Positions 49,171 to 57,872 are shown, counted from the first letter of the stretch. The stretch: 64,000 nt of DNA from an uncultured Oscillospiraceae bacterium (GCA_934574095.1 CAKTMW010000001.1:1-64000), one strand, 5' to 3'. Numbers and translations: made by a program. The notes: generated by a model not told the origin, from the letters alone.

Positions 49171-49521
49171 ATGGCCAGTCCCCTTTTAGATAAATCTCTT
49201 GATTTCGCAACGCAGATCGTTCTGTTTTACGAAGCGTTTTCCAAAACCAAAAAAGACACCACGATCACCAAGCAACTTTTGCGTTCCGCCACCCCCATTG
49301 GCGCTAATATTAATGAAGCGGTTTACGGCAACAGCAAAGCGGACTTTATCTCCAAATTGCATATTGCACTGAAGGAAACCGGCGAAAGTATCTATTGGCT
49401 TACCCTGCTGAAACGTACCCGGCTGATGGAATACGATTTTGACCCCCTCCTTTCACTGGCCGATGAGATCAAACGTCTCCTCATCGCCTCTCTGAACACC
49501 GCCAAAAGCCGTCAGCCGTGA
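49171..49521 (+). CDS. Four-helix-bundle protein (23S rRNA IVP family)
   Basis: 116 residues. LLDKSLDFATQIVLFYEAFS, LLRSATPIGANINEAVYGNS, ADFISKLHIALKETGESIYW and LADEIKRLLIASLNTAKS mark the four-helix family named after proteins encoded in 23S rRNA intervening sequences. They often occur beside retroelements or as stand-alone genes of unknown function. No good ribosome site precedes ATG 49171. Base composition is less GC-rich than that of the neighbours, suggesting acquisition. Confidence 0.85.
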   Translation: MASPLLDKSLDFATQIVLFYEAFSKTKKDTTITKQLLRSATPIGANINEAVYGNSKADFISKLHIALKETGESIYWLTLLKRTRLMEYDFDPLLSLADEIKRLLIASLNTAKSRQP

Positions 49522-49546
49522 CCGCCCTCCGGGCGGTTTTCTTTTG
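49521..49546 (+). terminator. Terminator after the four-helix-bundle gene
   Basis: ACCGCCC-tcc-GGGCGGT followed by TTTCTTTT, at the stop codon. Confidence 0.85.
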
Positions 49547-49555
49547 CACGGGGCA

Positions 49556-49735
49556 TTGAGGACGCCCCCCTACGAGCAGGTGCGATAGAACTCCGTAGGG
49601 GCGGGGCTCTGCCCCGCCCGCCGCATAACGGAAGTACCTACGTCTACCAGTGGGAAGGGTAGAACCCCTCCCCTACGCACGGGAACAAGATGCCTGCGGC
49701 ATCGCGCCGCTCCCTATGAATAGGTCGCCCCTACG
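49556..49735. repeat. GC-rich CGTAGGGGCGGGG-type repeats
   Basis: CCGTAGGGGCGGGGCTCTGC with CCCGCCCGCCGC and related modules fill the gene-free stretch before the S24 regulator. Similar to 6676-6963. Confidence 0.7.
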
Positions 49736-49797
49736 CACCGTTTATTACACGGGCCGATATGCTCCGCCGTTGTATCCCCCCTTTCCTCTCCTGTGCA

Positions 49798-49933
49798 CAA
49801 GAATCTTGAGATTGTCTCTACTGTATCACAAGCTTCTTGCTTTGTCAAGCACAAATTCTCAAGATTCTTGTTCCCGCTCCTTGACATTCCCTGCCTTCTC
49901 CTGTAAAATAAAGGTAAATAACCAAGAACCTTG
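49798..49933 (+). promoter_or_regulatory. Four-site CAAGNNNCTTG operator array with promoter
   Basis: Palindromes CAAG-AAT-CTTG (49798-49808), CAAG-CTT-CTTG (49829-49839), CAAG-ATT-CTTG (49860-49870) and CAAG-AAC-CTTG (49923-49933). Their starts are 31, 31 and 63 bases apart, close to three and six helical turns. The promoter TTGACA (49881-49886), 17-base spacer, TAAAAT (49904-49909) lies between the third and fourth sites. The following gene encodes a HTH/S24 repressor, the likely binder. Confidence 0.75.
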
Positions 49934-49950
49934 TGAAAGGAGGCCCTGCC

Positions 49951-50694
49951 ATGAGCTTTGGTGAGCAGCTGCGGAAGCGGCGGGAAGAATTGGGCATGAG
50001 CCGGGACACGCTAGCGGAGCGGCTGGGCGTCAGCCGCTCCGCCATCGGCAACTACGAGACCGGCGTCAGCACCCCCAAGGAGGACGTGCTGCTGCGGCTC
50101 TTCGACGCGCTGCAGATCGACCCCAACTATCTGTACCAGGGCAGCTTCCGCTACGCCTTTATCTGTACCGACGAGGAGCGGCGGATGGTGGAGAAATACC
50201 GCACACTTCCCCTGACCGCCCGCCAGCTGGTCCACATCGTGCTGGACGGCCTGTCCGACCTGCGGCAGGAGTGGCAGCAGGTCGCGCCGGAGGAGGATAT
50301 CCGCACCATTCCGCTGTACGCCTCGCCCGCCGCCGCAGGCTTTGCCGCGCCGGTATTTCAGGAGGATTACGACCTGATCCCCGTCACCGGGGACGTACCC
50401 CGCGGGGCCGAGCTGGCCGTGCGGATCCAGGGCGACTCCATGGCTCCGTGGATCGCCGACGGCTCGGTGGTGTACGTGAACCACGACCCGCTGCAAAGCG
50501 GCGACGTGGGCATTTTCTGCGTGGACGGCGATATGCTGTGCAAGCAGTATTCCCGCGACCCGCTGGGCATGGTGTATCTCTTCTCCTTGAACCGGCGGCG
50601 CGCCGACATGGACGTGGTGTTCCACCGGGGCAGCGGCCGCAGCCTGACCTGCTTCGGCCGGGTAATGATGCACGGACTGCCGCTGCCGGAATAA
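49951..50694 (+). CDS. HTH_3/S24 peptidase repressor (LexA/CI-like)
   Basis: 247 residues. The N-terminal HTH_3 domain (about 1-65) has GEQLRKRREELGMSRDTLAE and RLGVSRSAIGNYETG. The C-terminal S24 domain has the nucleophile Ser in RIQGDSMAPWIADGSVVYVN and the general-base Lys in DGDMLCKQY; it resembles CI/RstR-like autocleaving repressors. The first domain is unlike LexA, so this is not the SOS regulator by itself. AAAGGAGG precedes ATG 49951. Upstream lies an array of four identical-type palindromes, suggesting cooperative autorepression. Confidence 0.9.
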   Translation: MSFGEQLRKRREELGMSRDTLAERLGVSRSAIGNYETGVSTPKEDVLLRLFDALQIDPNYLYQGSFRYAFICTDEERRMVEKYRTLPLTARQLVHIVLDGLSDLRQEWQQVAPEEDIRTIPLYASPAAAGFAAPVFQEDYDLIPVTGDVPRGAELAVRIQGDSMAPWIADGSVVYVNHDPLQSGDVGIFCVDGDMLCKQYSRDPLGMVYLFSLNRRRADMDVVFHRGSGRSLTCFGRVMMHGLPLPE

Positions 50695-50753
50695 TTTCCC
50701 GTTCAGGCGGACATACTGTGAGCATTCCATATTGAATAAAGGAGTGTGCTGCT

Positions 50754-50945
50754 ATGTACGCAAACGTGAACCAGAAGGCCTGCATCCAGTGCGGGCTGTG
50801 TCCCAGCATCTGTCCGGAGGTATTTTCGCTGGACGACGGCGCGCCCGCTCACGCTATCACCGACGCCGTGCCGGAGGACTGCCGCCTGACGGCCCAGGAG
50901 GCCGCCGACAGTTGCCCCACAGGGGCCATTGAGATTCGGGGGTAG
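50754..50945 (+). CDS. Single-cluster ferredoxin
   Basis: 63 residues. CIQCGLCPSIC near the N-terminus (Cys10, 13, 16, 20) and CPTGAI near the C-terminus provide the ligands of one [4Fe-4S] (or [3Fe-4S]) cluster. Small acidic electron carrier of the cytoplasm. AAAGGAG precedes the ATG. It is followed by its own terminator. Partner enzymes cannot be named. Confidence 0.93.
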   Translation: MYANVNQKACIQCGLCPSICPEVFSLDDGAPAHAITDAVPEDCRLTAQEAADSCPTGAIEIRG

Positions 50946-50949
50946 ATAT

Positions 50950-50980
50950 ATATCCCACGGCTCTGCCGTGGGATATTTTC
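50950..50980 (+). terminator. Terminator of the ferredoxin gene
   Basis: ATATCCCACGG-ctctg-CCGTGGGATAT then TTTTC, 5 bases past the stop. Confidence 0.9.
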
Positions 50981-51075
50981 TATATGTTTTTGCCTCCGGC
51001 GGCCCCTTTCTTTCAATAGCGAAAGAAAGGGGGAAAGAACGCCAGCAAAAACTACGTTTTTGCATTTCCTCAGCG

Positions 51076-51359
51076 CGCTATGCCGCATACAAAGCTGTGA
51101 GTATTTTCCTCACGTTCACATAAAATTTTCTTTATCGTTTCGTTAAAAGGATCGTCTCTGCTCCAGCGCCGCTGCCGCTGATGCCTACGCCGAACAACGC
51201 AATAGGTTCTACCGTTGAAAATATGAGCGGCAGCGGCGCAAAACGAAAATCAATACGTCATACACAACGAAATCATCCGTGTTCTGCAAACGCGTGGTAT
51301 GAGGCCACAAATTTGTATTATGGCATAGTGCGGGCGGATTCTTAAACCGCAGGTTTAAG
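51076..51359 (+). repeat. Dispersed palindromic element, copy B
   Basis: Core 51076-51330 (255 bp) with CGCTATG at one end and CATAGTG at the other. The inner 14-bp stem is GCGCCGCTGCCGCT 51166-51179 against 51226-51239, with a 46-base loop. The tail palindrome CTTAAACC-gca-GGTTTAAG is at 51341-51359. Fills most of the gene-free stretch between ferredoxin and rpsO. A further hairpin CCTACTTTTGTC/GACAAAAGTAGG follows at 51371-51400. No coding potential that I trust. Confidence 0.87.
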
Positions 51360-51444
51360 TGGTTTTTTTTCCTACTTTTGTCACCACGGACAAAAGTAGG
51401 GCGCTCCGCAGAGCGAAACAATCCCAACTCCCGCAAAATAATGC

Positions 51445-51473
51445 TTTACAAGTTTGATTTTCTGTGGTATCCT
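51445..51473 (+). promoter_or_regulatory. Promoter of rpsO
   Basis: TTTACA (51445-51450), 17-base spacer, TATCCT (51468-51473), about 110 bases before rpsO. The intervening leader could hold S15 autoregulatory structure, as known for rpsO in other bacteria. Confidence 0.55.
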
Positions 51474-51586
51474 ATTTAGGCACGTTAATGTGCGTGATTA
51501 TGGCCGTCCGGCTTCGTTATGCGGATCATTCACCTGTCCCACGACGCAGCGGCGCGGCAAAATTCAAGAAAGGTGGATATACAACC

Positions 51587-51853
51587 ATGATGCTGAAAGA
51601 CCAGAAGACCGCTATTATCGAGAACAACCGCACCCACGCTACCGACACCGGCTCCCCCGAGGTGCAGGTCGCCATTCTGACCGAGCGTATCAACCAGCTG
51701 ACCGCTCACCTGAAGGTGCATCCCCATGACTTCCACAGCCGCCGCGGTATGCAGATGATGATCGGTAAGCGCCGCCGTCTGCTGGACTACCTGGCCAAGA
51801 AGGACATCGAGCGTTATCGTGCCCTGATCGCCAAGCTGGGTCTGCGTAAGTAA
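51587..51853 (+). CDS. rpsO: 30S ribosomal protein S15
   Basis: 88 residues: [40 protein letters not shown], then [13 protein letters not shown]15 binds 16S rRNA helix 22 early in 30S assembly. AAAGGTGG lies before ATG ATG. Its neighbour pnp is the classic rpsO-pnp arrangement. A terminator between them gives partial uncoupling. Confidence 0.97.
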   Translation: MMLKDQKTAIIENNRTHATDTGSPEVQVAILTERINQLTAHLKVHPHDFHSRRGMQMMIGKRRRLLDYLAKKDIERYRALIAKLGLRK

Positions 51854-51864
51854 TTTGTTGAAAC

Positions 51865-51898
51865 AGGGTGATGTGCGCCGCGCATCACCCTTCTTTCA
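51865..51898 (+). terminator. Terminator between rpsO and pnp
   Basis: AGGGTGATG-GCG pairs with CGC-ATCACCCT (one bulge), followed by TTCTTTC. Confidence 0.8.
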
Positions 51899-52037
51899 CG
51901 TTTTGCCGTCTGTGCCAAGACTGGCCTTTAGCAGTTGAAAACGCGCCGAAGCACCGTTTTTCGACGTGGTTTCAAGTGCTAAACGGTGGTGGCGGCATGG
52001 AGGGCGAAGCCATATTTTTACAAAAAGGAGAAACGAC

Positions 52038-54188
52038 ATGTCGACTATCATCACTCATCGCCAATTCCCCCAGTATCACAAGTACACCATGGACCTGGCC
52101 GGCCGTCCTCTGACGCTGGAGGTGGGCAAGCTGGCCGAGCTGGCCAACGCCGCCGTCATGGTGGGCTACGGCGACACCCGTGTGCTGTGCTGCGTCACCG
52201 CGTCCGCCCGTCCCCGCGACGGCATCGACTTCTTCCCCCTGAGCGTGGACTTTGAGGAGAAGATGTACTCTGTGGGCCGCATCCCCGGCAGCTTCAACCG
52301 CCGCGAGGGCCGCCCCGGCGAGAAGGGCATCCTGACCTCCCGCGTCATCGACCGTCCCATCCGCCCCCTGTTCCCCTACGACTTCCGCAACGACGTGTCC
52401 GTCATGTGCACGGTCATGGCCGTGGATCACGACTGCTCCCCTGAGATCGCCGCCCTCATCGGCACCTCCGCCGCGCTGGCCATCTCCGACATTCCCTGGA
52501 ACGGCCCCGTGGGCGCTCTGAAGGTGGGTCTGGTGGACGGCAAGCTGGTCCTCAACCCCGACAGCGAGCAGCGCAAGGTCTCCGACCTGGACGTGACCGT
52601 GGTGTCCACCGGCAAGAAGGTGGTCATGATCGAGGCGGGCGCCAATCAGGTGAGCAACGACACCATGTTCGAGGCCATCAAGATGGCTCACAAGGAGAAC
52701 CAGAAGCAGATCGCCCTCATCAACCAGATGGTCAGCGAGATCGGCAAGCCCAAGTTCGACTATCCCCACGCCGACTTCGATCAGGAGCTGTTTGACAAGA
52801 TCGTGGCCGCCACCATGGACGACGCCAAGGCCGCCATGGACACCGACGACAAGAACGTCCGCGAGGCCCGCTGGAACCAGCTGATTGAGAAGTGGCACGA
52901 GCTGTTCCTGGAGGAATATCCCAACATGGATCAGTATCTGGACGAGATCACCTATAAGTTCCAGAAGAAGATCGTGAAGGCATGGCTGCTGGAGGGCCAC
53001 CGCGTGGACGGCCGCCAGAAGAACGAAATTCGTCCCCTGGACGCCGAGGTGGGCGTACTGCCCCGCGTTCACGGCTCCGGCCTGTTCACCCGCGGCCAGA
53101 CCCAGGTGCTGTCCGTCTGCACCCTGGACACTCTGTCCGCCAACCAGAAGCTGGACACCATCTGGGAGGAGACCGAGAAGCGCTACATGCACCACTATAA
53201 CTTCCCCGGCTACTCCGTGGGCGAGGCCAAGCCTGCCCGCAGCCCCGGCCGCCGCGAGATCGGCCACGGCGCCCTGGCGGAACGCGCCCTGCTGCCCGTC
53301 ATTCCTCCTGTGGAGGAGTTCCCCTACGCCATCCGCGTGGTGTCTGAGGTGGTCAGCTCCAACGGCTCCACCTCTCAGGGCTCCATCTGCGGCTCCACGC
53401 TGGCACTGATGGACGCCGGTGTGCCCATCTCCGCGCCTGTTGCCGGTATCTCCTGCGGCCTGATTCAGGACGACGAGGGCGGCTTCACCACCTTCATCGA
53501 CATTCAGGGCGTGGAGGACTTCCACGGCGAGATGGACTTCAAGGTGGCCGGTACCAAGAAGGGTATCACCGCCATCCAGATGGATTTGAAGAACGACGGT
53601 CTGACCATGGAGATCATCCGCAACGCGCTGGATATCACCTATGACGCCCGCTGCCAGATCCTGGACCAGGTGATGCTGCCCGTCATCAGCGAGCCTCGGC
53701 CCGAGGTCAGCAAGTATGCCCCCAAGATGATCACCATGCACATTGATCCCGACCGCATCCGCGAGGTCATCGGCAAGGGCGGCAGCGTGATCCAGAAGAT
53801 CGTGGCCGAGTCCGGCGCCAAGGTGGACATCGACGACGACGGCACCATCCACATCGCCTCCCCCGACGCCGAGAGCTGCGAGAAGGCCAAGAAGTTCATC
53901 GACGACATCGTGTTCGTCCCCGAAGTGGGCAAGCTGTACTACGGCCGCGTCGTGCGCCTGATGACCTTCGGCGCCTTCGTGGAGATCGCCCCCGGCAAGG
54001 ACGGCTTGGTGCACATCTCCAAGCTGGCTGAAAAGCGCATCGAGAAGGTGGAAGACGCCTGCAAGGTGGGCGACATGATGTGGGTCAAGTTCATGGAGAT
54101 CGACGAGAAGGGCCGCTGGAACCTGTCTCACAAGGACGCCATGAAGGAGATCGCCGCCAAGGAAGCCGCCGGCGAGAAGATCATGTAA
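52038..54188 (+). CDS. pnp: Polyribonucleotide nucleotidyltransferase (PNPase)
   Basis: Phosphorolytic 3'-5' exoribonuclease. 716 residues. Two RNase PH domains (first at about 10-145, second at about 320-550: LDTIWEETEKRYMHHYNFPG, YSVGEAK) flank a helical domain. KH (IREVIGKGGSVIQKI, about 575) and S1 (GRVVRLMTFGAFVEIAPGKD, about 635) domains follow. Active-site region GRREIGHGALAERAL is present. AAAAAGGAG precedes ATG 52038; the longer frame upstream is spurious. Strong terminator follows. Confidence 0.97.
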   Translation: MSTIITHRQFPQYHKYTMDLAGRPLTLEVGKLAELANAAVMVGYGDTRVLCCVTASARPRDGIDFFPLSVDFEEKMYSVGRIPGSFNRREGRPGEKGILTSRVIDRPIRPLFPYDFRNDVSVMCTVMAVDHDCSPEIAALIGTSAALAISDIPWNGPVGALKVGLVDGKLVLNPDSEQRKVSDLDVTVVSTGKKVVMIEAGANQVSNDTMFEAIKMAHKENQKQIALINQMVSEIGKPKFDYPHADFDQELFDKIVAATMDDAKAAMDTDDKNVREARWNQLIEKWHELFLEEYPNMDQYLDEITYKFQKKIVKAWLLEGHRVDGRQKNEIRPLDAEVGVLPRVHGSGLFTRGQTQVLSVCTLDTLSANQKLDTIWEETEKRYMHHYNFPGYSVGEAKPARSPGRREIGHGALAERALLPVIPPVEEFPYAIRVVSEVVSSNGSTSQGSICGSTLALMDAGVPISAPVAGISCGLIQDDEGGFTTFIDIQGVEDFHGEMDFKVAGTKKGITAIQMDLKNDGLTMEIIRNALDITYDARCQILDQVMLPVISEPRPEVSKYAPKMITMHIDPDRIREVIGKGGSVIQKIVAESGAKVDIDDDGTIHIASPDAESCEKAKKFIDDIVFVPEVGKLYYGRVVRLMTFGAFVEIAPGKDGLVHISKLAEKRIEKVEDACKVGDMMWVKFMEIDEKGRWNLSHKDAMKEIAAKEAAGEKIM

Positions 54189-54207
54189 CGCATCCCCTGA
54201 ATAACGA

Positions 54208-54244
54208 AAAAAGAAGCGCTGTTCATCGCACAGCGCTTCTTTTA
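54208..54244. terminator. Bidirectional terminator after pnp
   Basis: AAAAGAAGCGCTG pairs with CAGCGCTTCTTTT around a short loop, between convergent pnp and the NTPase gene. Confidence 0.92.
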
Positions 54245-54256
54245 TGCACTTTTTTA

Positions 54257-54745
54257 TTATTGGCCTTCCCGCCACCGCCGCAGCTCCGGCAACAGGGCGT
54301 CGCGGTTTTCCTCGGTGACGGTCAGCACCGTGACCTGCGGGTGCCGGGCGATGCGGTGGAGGAATGTGCTCTCCGCCTGCTGCAAAACGCCGAGGATGGG
54401 GATATCCCCCTCCAGCGCACGGAACACCGCCGCCTGAAACCGGACGGCCTCGGCCTCGTGGGGCCCCAGCTCGTCCATCACCAGCAGGCCGCACCCGGCG
54501 GTATCGGCCAGCGCGGCGCAGCCCAGATCGTCAAAGCGGCGGGGATCGCCGCCGTGACCACAGTAAAACAGGAGGTTCTCCGGGGTGAACGCCCCCTCTC
54601 CGGCGGCGGGCAGCAGGTAGACACCGCCCTGATACTTCACGGTGAAAAAACCGCCCAGCGGGCCGCTCTCCGCCGCCAGCAGGCCGCGGATCAGGGTGGA
54701 CTTGCCCACCCCCTTGCGCCCGGTCAAAAACAGATGCTTCGTCAT
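54257..54745 (-). CDS. Nucleoside-triphosphatase (THEP1/NTPase_1 type)
   Basis: 162 residues. Walker A LTGRKGVGKSTL at residue 8 and Walker B LLVMDELGPHEAEA (about 88) fit the NTPase_1 family. Such a gene beside XdhC and YqeC is typical of clusters that mature molybdenum hydroxylases, perhaps selenium-dependent ones. It lies 10 bases downstream of xdhC on the same strand. Exact nucleotide substrate unknown. Confidence 0.87.
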   Translation of the reverse strand: MTKHLFLTGRKGVGKSTLIRGLLAAESGPLGGFFTVKYQGGVYLLPAAGEGAFTPENLLFYCGHGGDPRRFDDLGCAALADTAGCGLLVMDELGPHEAEAVRFQAAVFRALEGDIPILGVLQQAESTFLHRIARHPQVTVLTVTEENRDALLPELRRWREGQ

Positions 54746-54755
54746 GTCCGCGCCC

Positions 54756-55727
54756 TCAGTGCATGGGGCAGCCGTGGAGTTTTATTCCGGCGTCCTCCCG
54801 GCGGGTGGCTCGCACACAGATCATCTCACCGGCGATGGACACGGCGATCTCCTCCGGCGTCACCGCCTTGATGGCGGTGCCGATGGGGGTGTGGACGGCG
54901 GCGATGGCCTCCTCGCTGATACCGGCCTGCCGCAGCAGCGCATTGACGCTGGCGGTCTTGGTGCGGGAACCGATGACGCCGATGTAGGCGTACTGGCCCC
55001 GCAGCACCTGCTCCTCCACCACGAAGTCGTGGCGGTGGCCGTTGGTCATGATGACCACGTAATCGTCATCGCCGATGGTCACGGCGTCGTTGATGTGAGC
55101 CAGATCGCAGCACAGCACCGCGTCGGCGGCGGGAAAGCGCTCCCTGGTGGCCAGCTCCGGGCGGTTGTCCACCACCGTGACGCGGAAGCCCACGGTGGTC
55201 AGCAGCGGGCACAGCGCCACGGAGCAATGGCCCGCGCCGAACAGGATGGCCCGCTCGCCGATGGGCAGCGGGTGGGTAAAGTGAGCGTCGTCGCATTCTG
55301 CGGTGTCCTGCACCGCAGGCGCACCGCCGTCCAGCGCCAGCGTCAGCCAGCCCGGCTGCCGCAGTGCTACGCGGCGCAGCACGTCGCCCGCCAGCGTTTT
55401 CCACACGGGGTCGTCGGCGGCGATGAATTGCAGGTGCACCGTCACATCGCCGCCGCAGACCATGCCGATATCCTCCACCTTGTTCCGGTGGAGCCGGTAC
55501 TCGTGGACGGCGCTGCGGCGCTCCTGCAAAAGCTTTTTGCCCAGTTCAATGGTCTGACCCTCTACCGCGCCGCCGCCGATGGTGCCGCACAGCAGGCCCG
55601 CCTGACCCACCAGCATCTGGGCGCCTCTCCCGCGGGGAGTGGAGCCGTTGTCGGCAATGATGGTGCACAGCACCGTATCATGGTGCTTTTCCATTTGATA
55701 GAGCAGGGTGGTGAAAATGTTGTTCAT
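54756..55727 (-). CDS. XdhC-family molybdenum-hydroxylase maturation factor
   Basis: 323 residues. The N-terminal XdhC/CoxI domain (CTIIADNGSTPRGRGAQMLV, GTIGGGAVEG) and C-terminal Rossmann domain (AILFGAGHCSVALCPLLTTV, VVDNRPELATRERF) are present, with the C-terminal GCPMH. XdhC inserts the sulfurated Mo cofactor into xanthine-dehydrogenase-type enzymes; no hydroxylase gene is in the window. AAAGGAG before ATG 55727. Together with YqeC at 60459 it suggests a selenium-dependent hydroxylase elsewhere. Confidence 0.88.
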   Translation of the reverse strand: MNNIFTTLLYQMEKHHDTVLCTIIADNGSTPRGRGAQMLVGQAGLLCGTIGGGAVEGQTIELGKKLLQERRSAVHEYRLHRNKVEDIGMVCGGDVTVHLQFIAADDPVWKTLAGDVLRRVALRQPGWLTLALDGGAPAVQDTAECDDAHFTHPLPIGERAILFGAGHCSVALCPLLTTVGFRVTVVDNRPELATRERFPAADAVLCCDLAHINDAVTIGDDDYVVIMTNGHRHDFVVEEQVLRGQYAYIGVIGSRTKTASVNALLRQAGISEEAIAAVHTPIGTAIKAVTPEEIAVSIAGEMICVRATRREDAGIKLHGCPMH

Positions 55728-55862
55728 GGGGTACTCCTTTCGGGGGTGGGGTATGAGGGGACGGATCAATCCTACATCGGCCCATATAGCGTTTTTAGTG
55801 ATTGGCTGTAGGGGCCGATGACTCTTTCGGCCCTGACGACGTAAGAGAGTGCTTTCAAATTC

Positions 55863-55962
55863 AAGATGGATGCTACGGCGGCATAGCCGCCGAGATCGGA
55901 GGCTAAAAGATGGTGCGGTGCAAACCAAGATAGATGCTACAGCGGCATAGCCGCTGAGATCG
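55863..55962. repeat. Two 36-bp direct repeats with internal hairpins
   Basis: Units 55863-55898 and 55927-55962 agree at 33 of 36 bases and are spaced 64 bases. Each holds GCGGCATAGCCGC, a hairpin-forming palindrome. They lie in the gene-free stretch between xdhC and the transporter operon. Confidence 0.75.
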
Positions 55963-55967
55963 ACACT

Positions 55968-55991
55968 AAAAATATGCCACTGGCATATTTT
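55968..55991 (-). terminator. Terminator of the metal-chelate transporter operon
   Basis: AAAATATGCC-act-GGCATATTTT, followed on the minus strand by T-rich sequence, about 30 bases past the stop at 56020. Confidence 0.7.
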
Positions 55992-56019
55992 CTTAACGTG
56001 TCGACACCGGCATGTTTTC

Positions 56020-57135
56020 TTAACGCCCCGACGCGGCCGCGTCCAGCTGGGGCAGAGAATTCGCCACCTGCGCGTTATACTGCTCCTGGGTCAGGTCGCA
56101 GTGATAGAACAGCTGGAAGTAGTTGGCCGCTTCGGTGTACAGGTCATAGTCGGCGGCGTCGGGATACAGCACCTTGGCCATCCACAGCATGCCCAGCAGG
56201 CGCTGCACAGAGGGCGGGAAGCCCATCCAGTTATAGGGGCCCATGGGGACCTCGTAATACGCGCCGTTCCGGATGGAGGTGATGCTCTGCCACGCAGCGT
56301 CCTCACCCACGGTGGCGTAGATGCTGCCGGGCGCGAACAGGATCACGTCGGGGTTCCAGTTGAGGATCTGCTCCATGTCCACCTCGTTGCCGGTGCCCTT
56401 GCTGGAGGGCTCGTCCACCACGGCCAGATTGTTGCTCAAGAGGTCGATGACCTCGGCGTGATAGGACCCCCGGGCAATGACGTTCAGGCCCGTGTCACCG
56501 GTGATGTACAGCAGGTTCGCCTTCTCTGCGCCGTCGGCGATGGCGGTTGCCTTATCATAGGTGCTGCGGCAGTAGTCGGCCAGCGTCCTGGCCTCGTCGG
56601 TCATGCCCAGCAGGTCGCCCAGCATGGTATAGGTCTCGTCCATAGAGACCAGCTTGGCGTCGATGTGGAGGAAGGGGATGCCGGTCTGTTCCTGCAGGTC
56701 GTTCATGTCCTCCACGATGCTGCTCTTGGCCTCGCCCACGTCGATGACCACCTGGGCGCCGCTGGAGAGCAGCGTCTCCAGATTCAGCTCGCCCTTGCCG
56801 CCGTACAGCTGACCCAGCAGGGGCAGATTATAGTACTTCTCGTCCAGAAACTGCTGGGCGCTCTCGTCCCACTCATTGGCCACGCCCACCAGCTTATCGG
56901 GGCACAGGGCGAACAGTACGATCTGAGCCAGCGGGCCGGACACGGCCACCTTGTCGATCTGGGCGGGCACAGTGACCTCGCGGCCGGTGGAATCGGTGAA
57001 CACACGGGTCTCGGCGGGAGTATCGGCGGCGTTGTCGTCCTCCGCCGGGGTGTTGGCCTGTCCGCCGCAGGCGGCCAGACTCAGGGTCATCAGCAGCGCC
57101 AGCAGCAGGGCCAGCAGTCTTTGGGTCTTTTTCAT
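56020..57135 (-). CDS. Metal-chelate/corrinoid ABC transporter binding lipoprotein
   Basis: 371 residues. Lipoprotein signal MKKTQRLLALLLALLMTLSL then AAC. The type III binding fold has TDSTGREVTVPAQIDKVAVS at its start, LLSSGAQVVIDVGEAKSSIV in the N lobe and a long linker helix. LNWNPDVILFAPGSIYATVG and MGPYNWMGFPPSVQRLLGML form the C lobe. This fold serves ferric siderophore, cobalamin and molybdate uptake. The neighbours (cobalamin assembly on one side, Mo-hydroxylase factors on the other) leave B12-type or Mo/W substrates as candidates. Confidence 0.9.
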   Translation of the reverse strand: MKKTQRLLALLLALLMTLSLAACGGQANTPAEDDNAADTPAETRVFTDSTGREVTVPAQIDKVAVSGPLAQIVLFALCPDKLVGVANEWDESAQQFLDEKYYNLPLLGQLYGGKGELNLETLLSSGAQVVIDVGEAKSSIVEDMNDLQEQTGIPFLHIDAKLVSMDETYTMLGDLLGMTDEARTLADYCRSTYDKATAIADGAEKANLLYITGDTGLNVIARGSYHAEVIDLLSNNLAVVDEPSSKGTGNEVDMEQILNWNPDVILFAPGSIYATVGEDAAWQSITSIRNGAYYEVPMGPYNWMGFPPSVQRLLGMLWMAKVLYPDAADYDLYTEAANYFQLFYHCDLTQEQYNAQVANSLPQLDAAASGR

Positions 57136-57146
57136 CAGTCGTCTCC

Positions 57147-57872
57147 TTATCGCTGGTTTGGTATCTCACACGTCTCCCAGCGCAGCAGGCCGAAGCGGCG
57201 GTTCTGGGGCAGATAGAGAGGGAAATCCTCCCGTCCCGTAGCCGTCAGCCGCTGGCGCAGGAAGTCGTCAGTGACGGGGGTGGTATCGTCCGGGCGGCGA
57301 TATAGCTGAAAAAAACGCCGGGCGTCGTCTATGGTGCGGAAGGGCTGCCCCATGGGCAGCTCCCGTTCCACCGCGTGGAAGGGAATGCCCCGTGCCGTCA
57401 GCTCCGCCGCGCCGCGGGGATAGCCGCCGTGGCGGACGGCGGGCTGTGCGGCGGAAAACCGGTGGCAGCCGTCGTTGCGCATGACGGCCAGCACCGTGCC
57501 CCGGCACTGGGCCGCCGAAACGGCCAGAATCTCCTCGATATGGCCAAAAAAGCAGAACACCATGGCGTCATAGGGCTTCTCCGGCGGCAGCCGGGCGATA
57601 TCGCCGCAGCGGATGTCGATGTTGGCAACGCCCCGCTTTCGGCAGTTCTCCGCCAGAAGCGCCAGGGCCTGATCGCTGACGTCCACCGCCGTCACCCGCT
57701 TCACATAGGGCGACAGCGCCAGCGCCAGATGCCCCGTGCCGCAGCCCGCGTCGCACACATGGCCGTTCCGGGGCAGGTAGGGGGCCAGCTCCGCCGCCAG
57801 ACGGGCGTGGAAATCACCCCACGCGGCGGCGTCCTCCATAAAGCGGACCTTTTCCGCATTCCATTGAAACAT
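57147..57872 (-). CDS. SAM-dependent methyltransferase
   Basis: 241 residues. The class I SAM motif is VCDAGCGTGHLALAL (about 45), with VTAVDVSDQALALL, CGDIARLPP and DAMVFCFF. Its start overlaps the ATPase stop by one base (TAATG), so it is an integral operon member, between ATPase and binding protein. Methyltransferases embedded in metal-chelate transporter operons may modify the chelator; that is inference. Confidence 0.87.
   Translation of the reverse strand: MFQWNAEKVRFMEDAAAWGDFHARLAAELAPYLPRNGHVCDAGCGTGHLALALSPYVKRVTAVDVSDQALALLAENCRKRGVANIDIRCGDIARLPPEKPYDAMVFCFFGHIEEILAVSAAQCRGTVLAVMRNDGCHRFSAAQPAVRHGGYPRGAAELTARGIPFHAVERELPMGQPFRTIDDARRFFQLYRRPDDTTPVTDDFLRQRLTATGREDFPLYLPQNRRFGLLRWETCEIPNQR

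Noticed and set aside
48860-49210. Minus-strand frames across tRNA-Thr and tRNA-Tyr
   Set aside because: Contain the typical antisense-tRNA translations (VGDGGFEPPK-like, WWIRTTEG-like) and are not genes.
51474-51586. Possible rpsO leader ORF (in-frame extension from 51464)
   Set aside because: S15 has a conserved start at MLKDQK and the ribosome site AAAGGTGG lies just before it; the extension is untranslated leader.
51972-54494. 840-codon minus-strand frame opposite pnp
   Set aside because: Gly/His/Ala/Leu-rich antisense product typical of GC-rich codon bias; pnp on the other strand is unmistakable.
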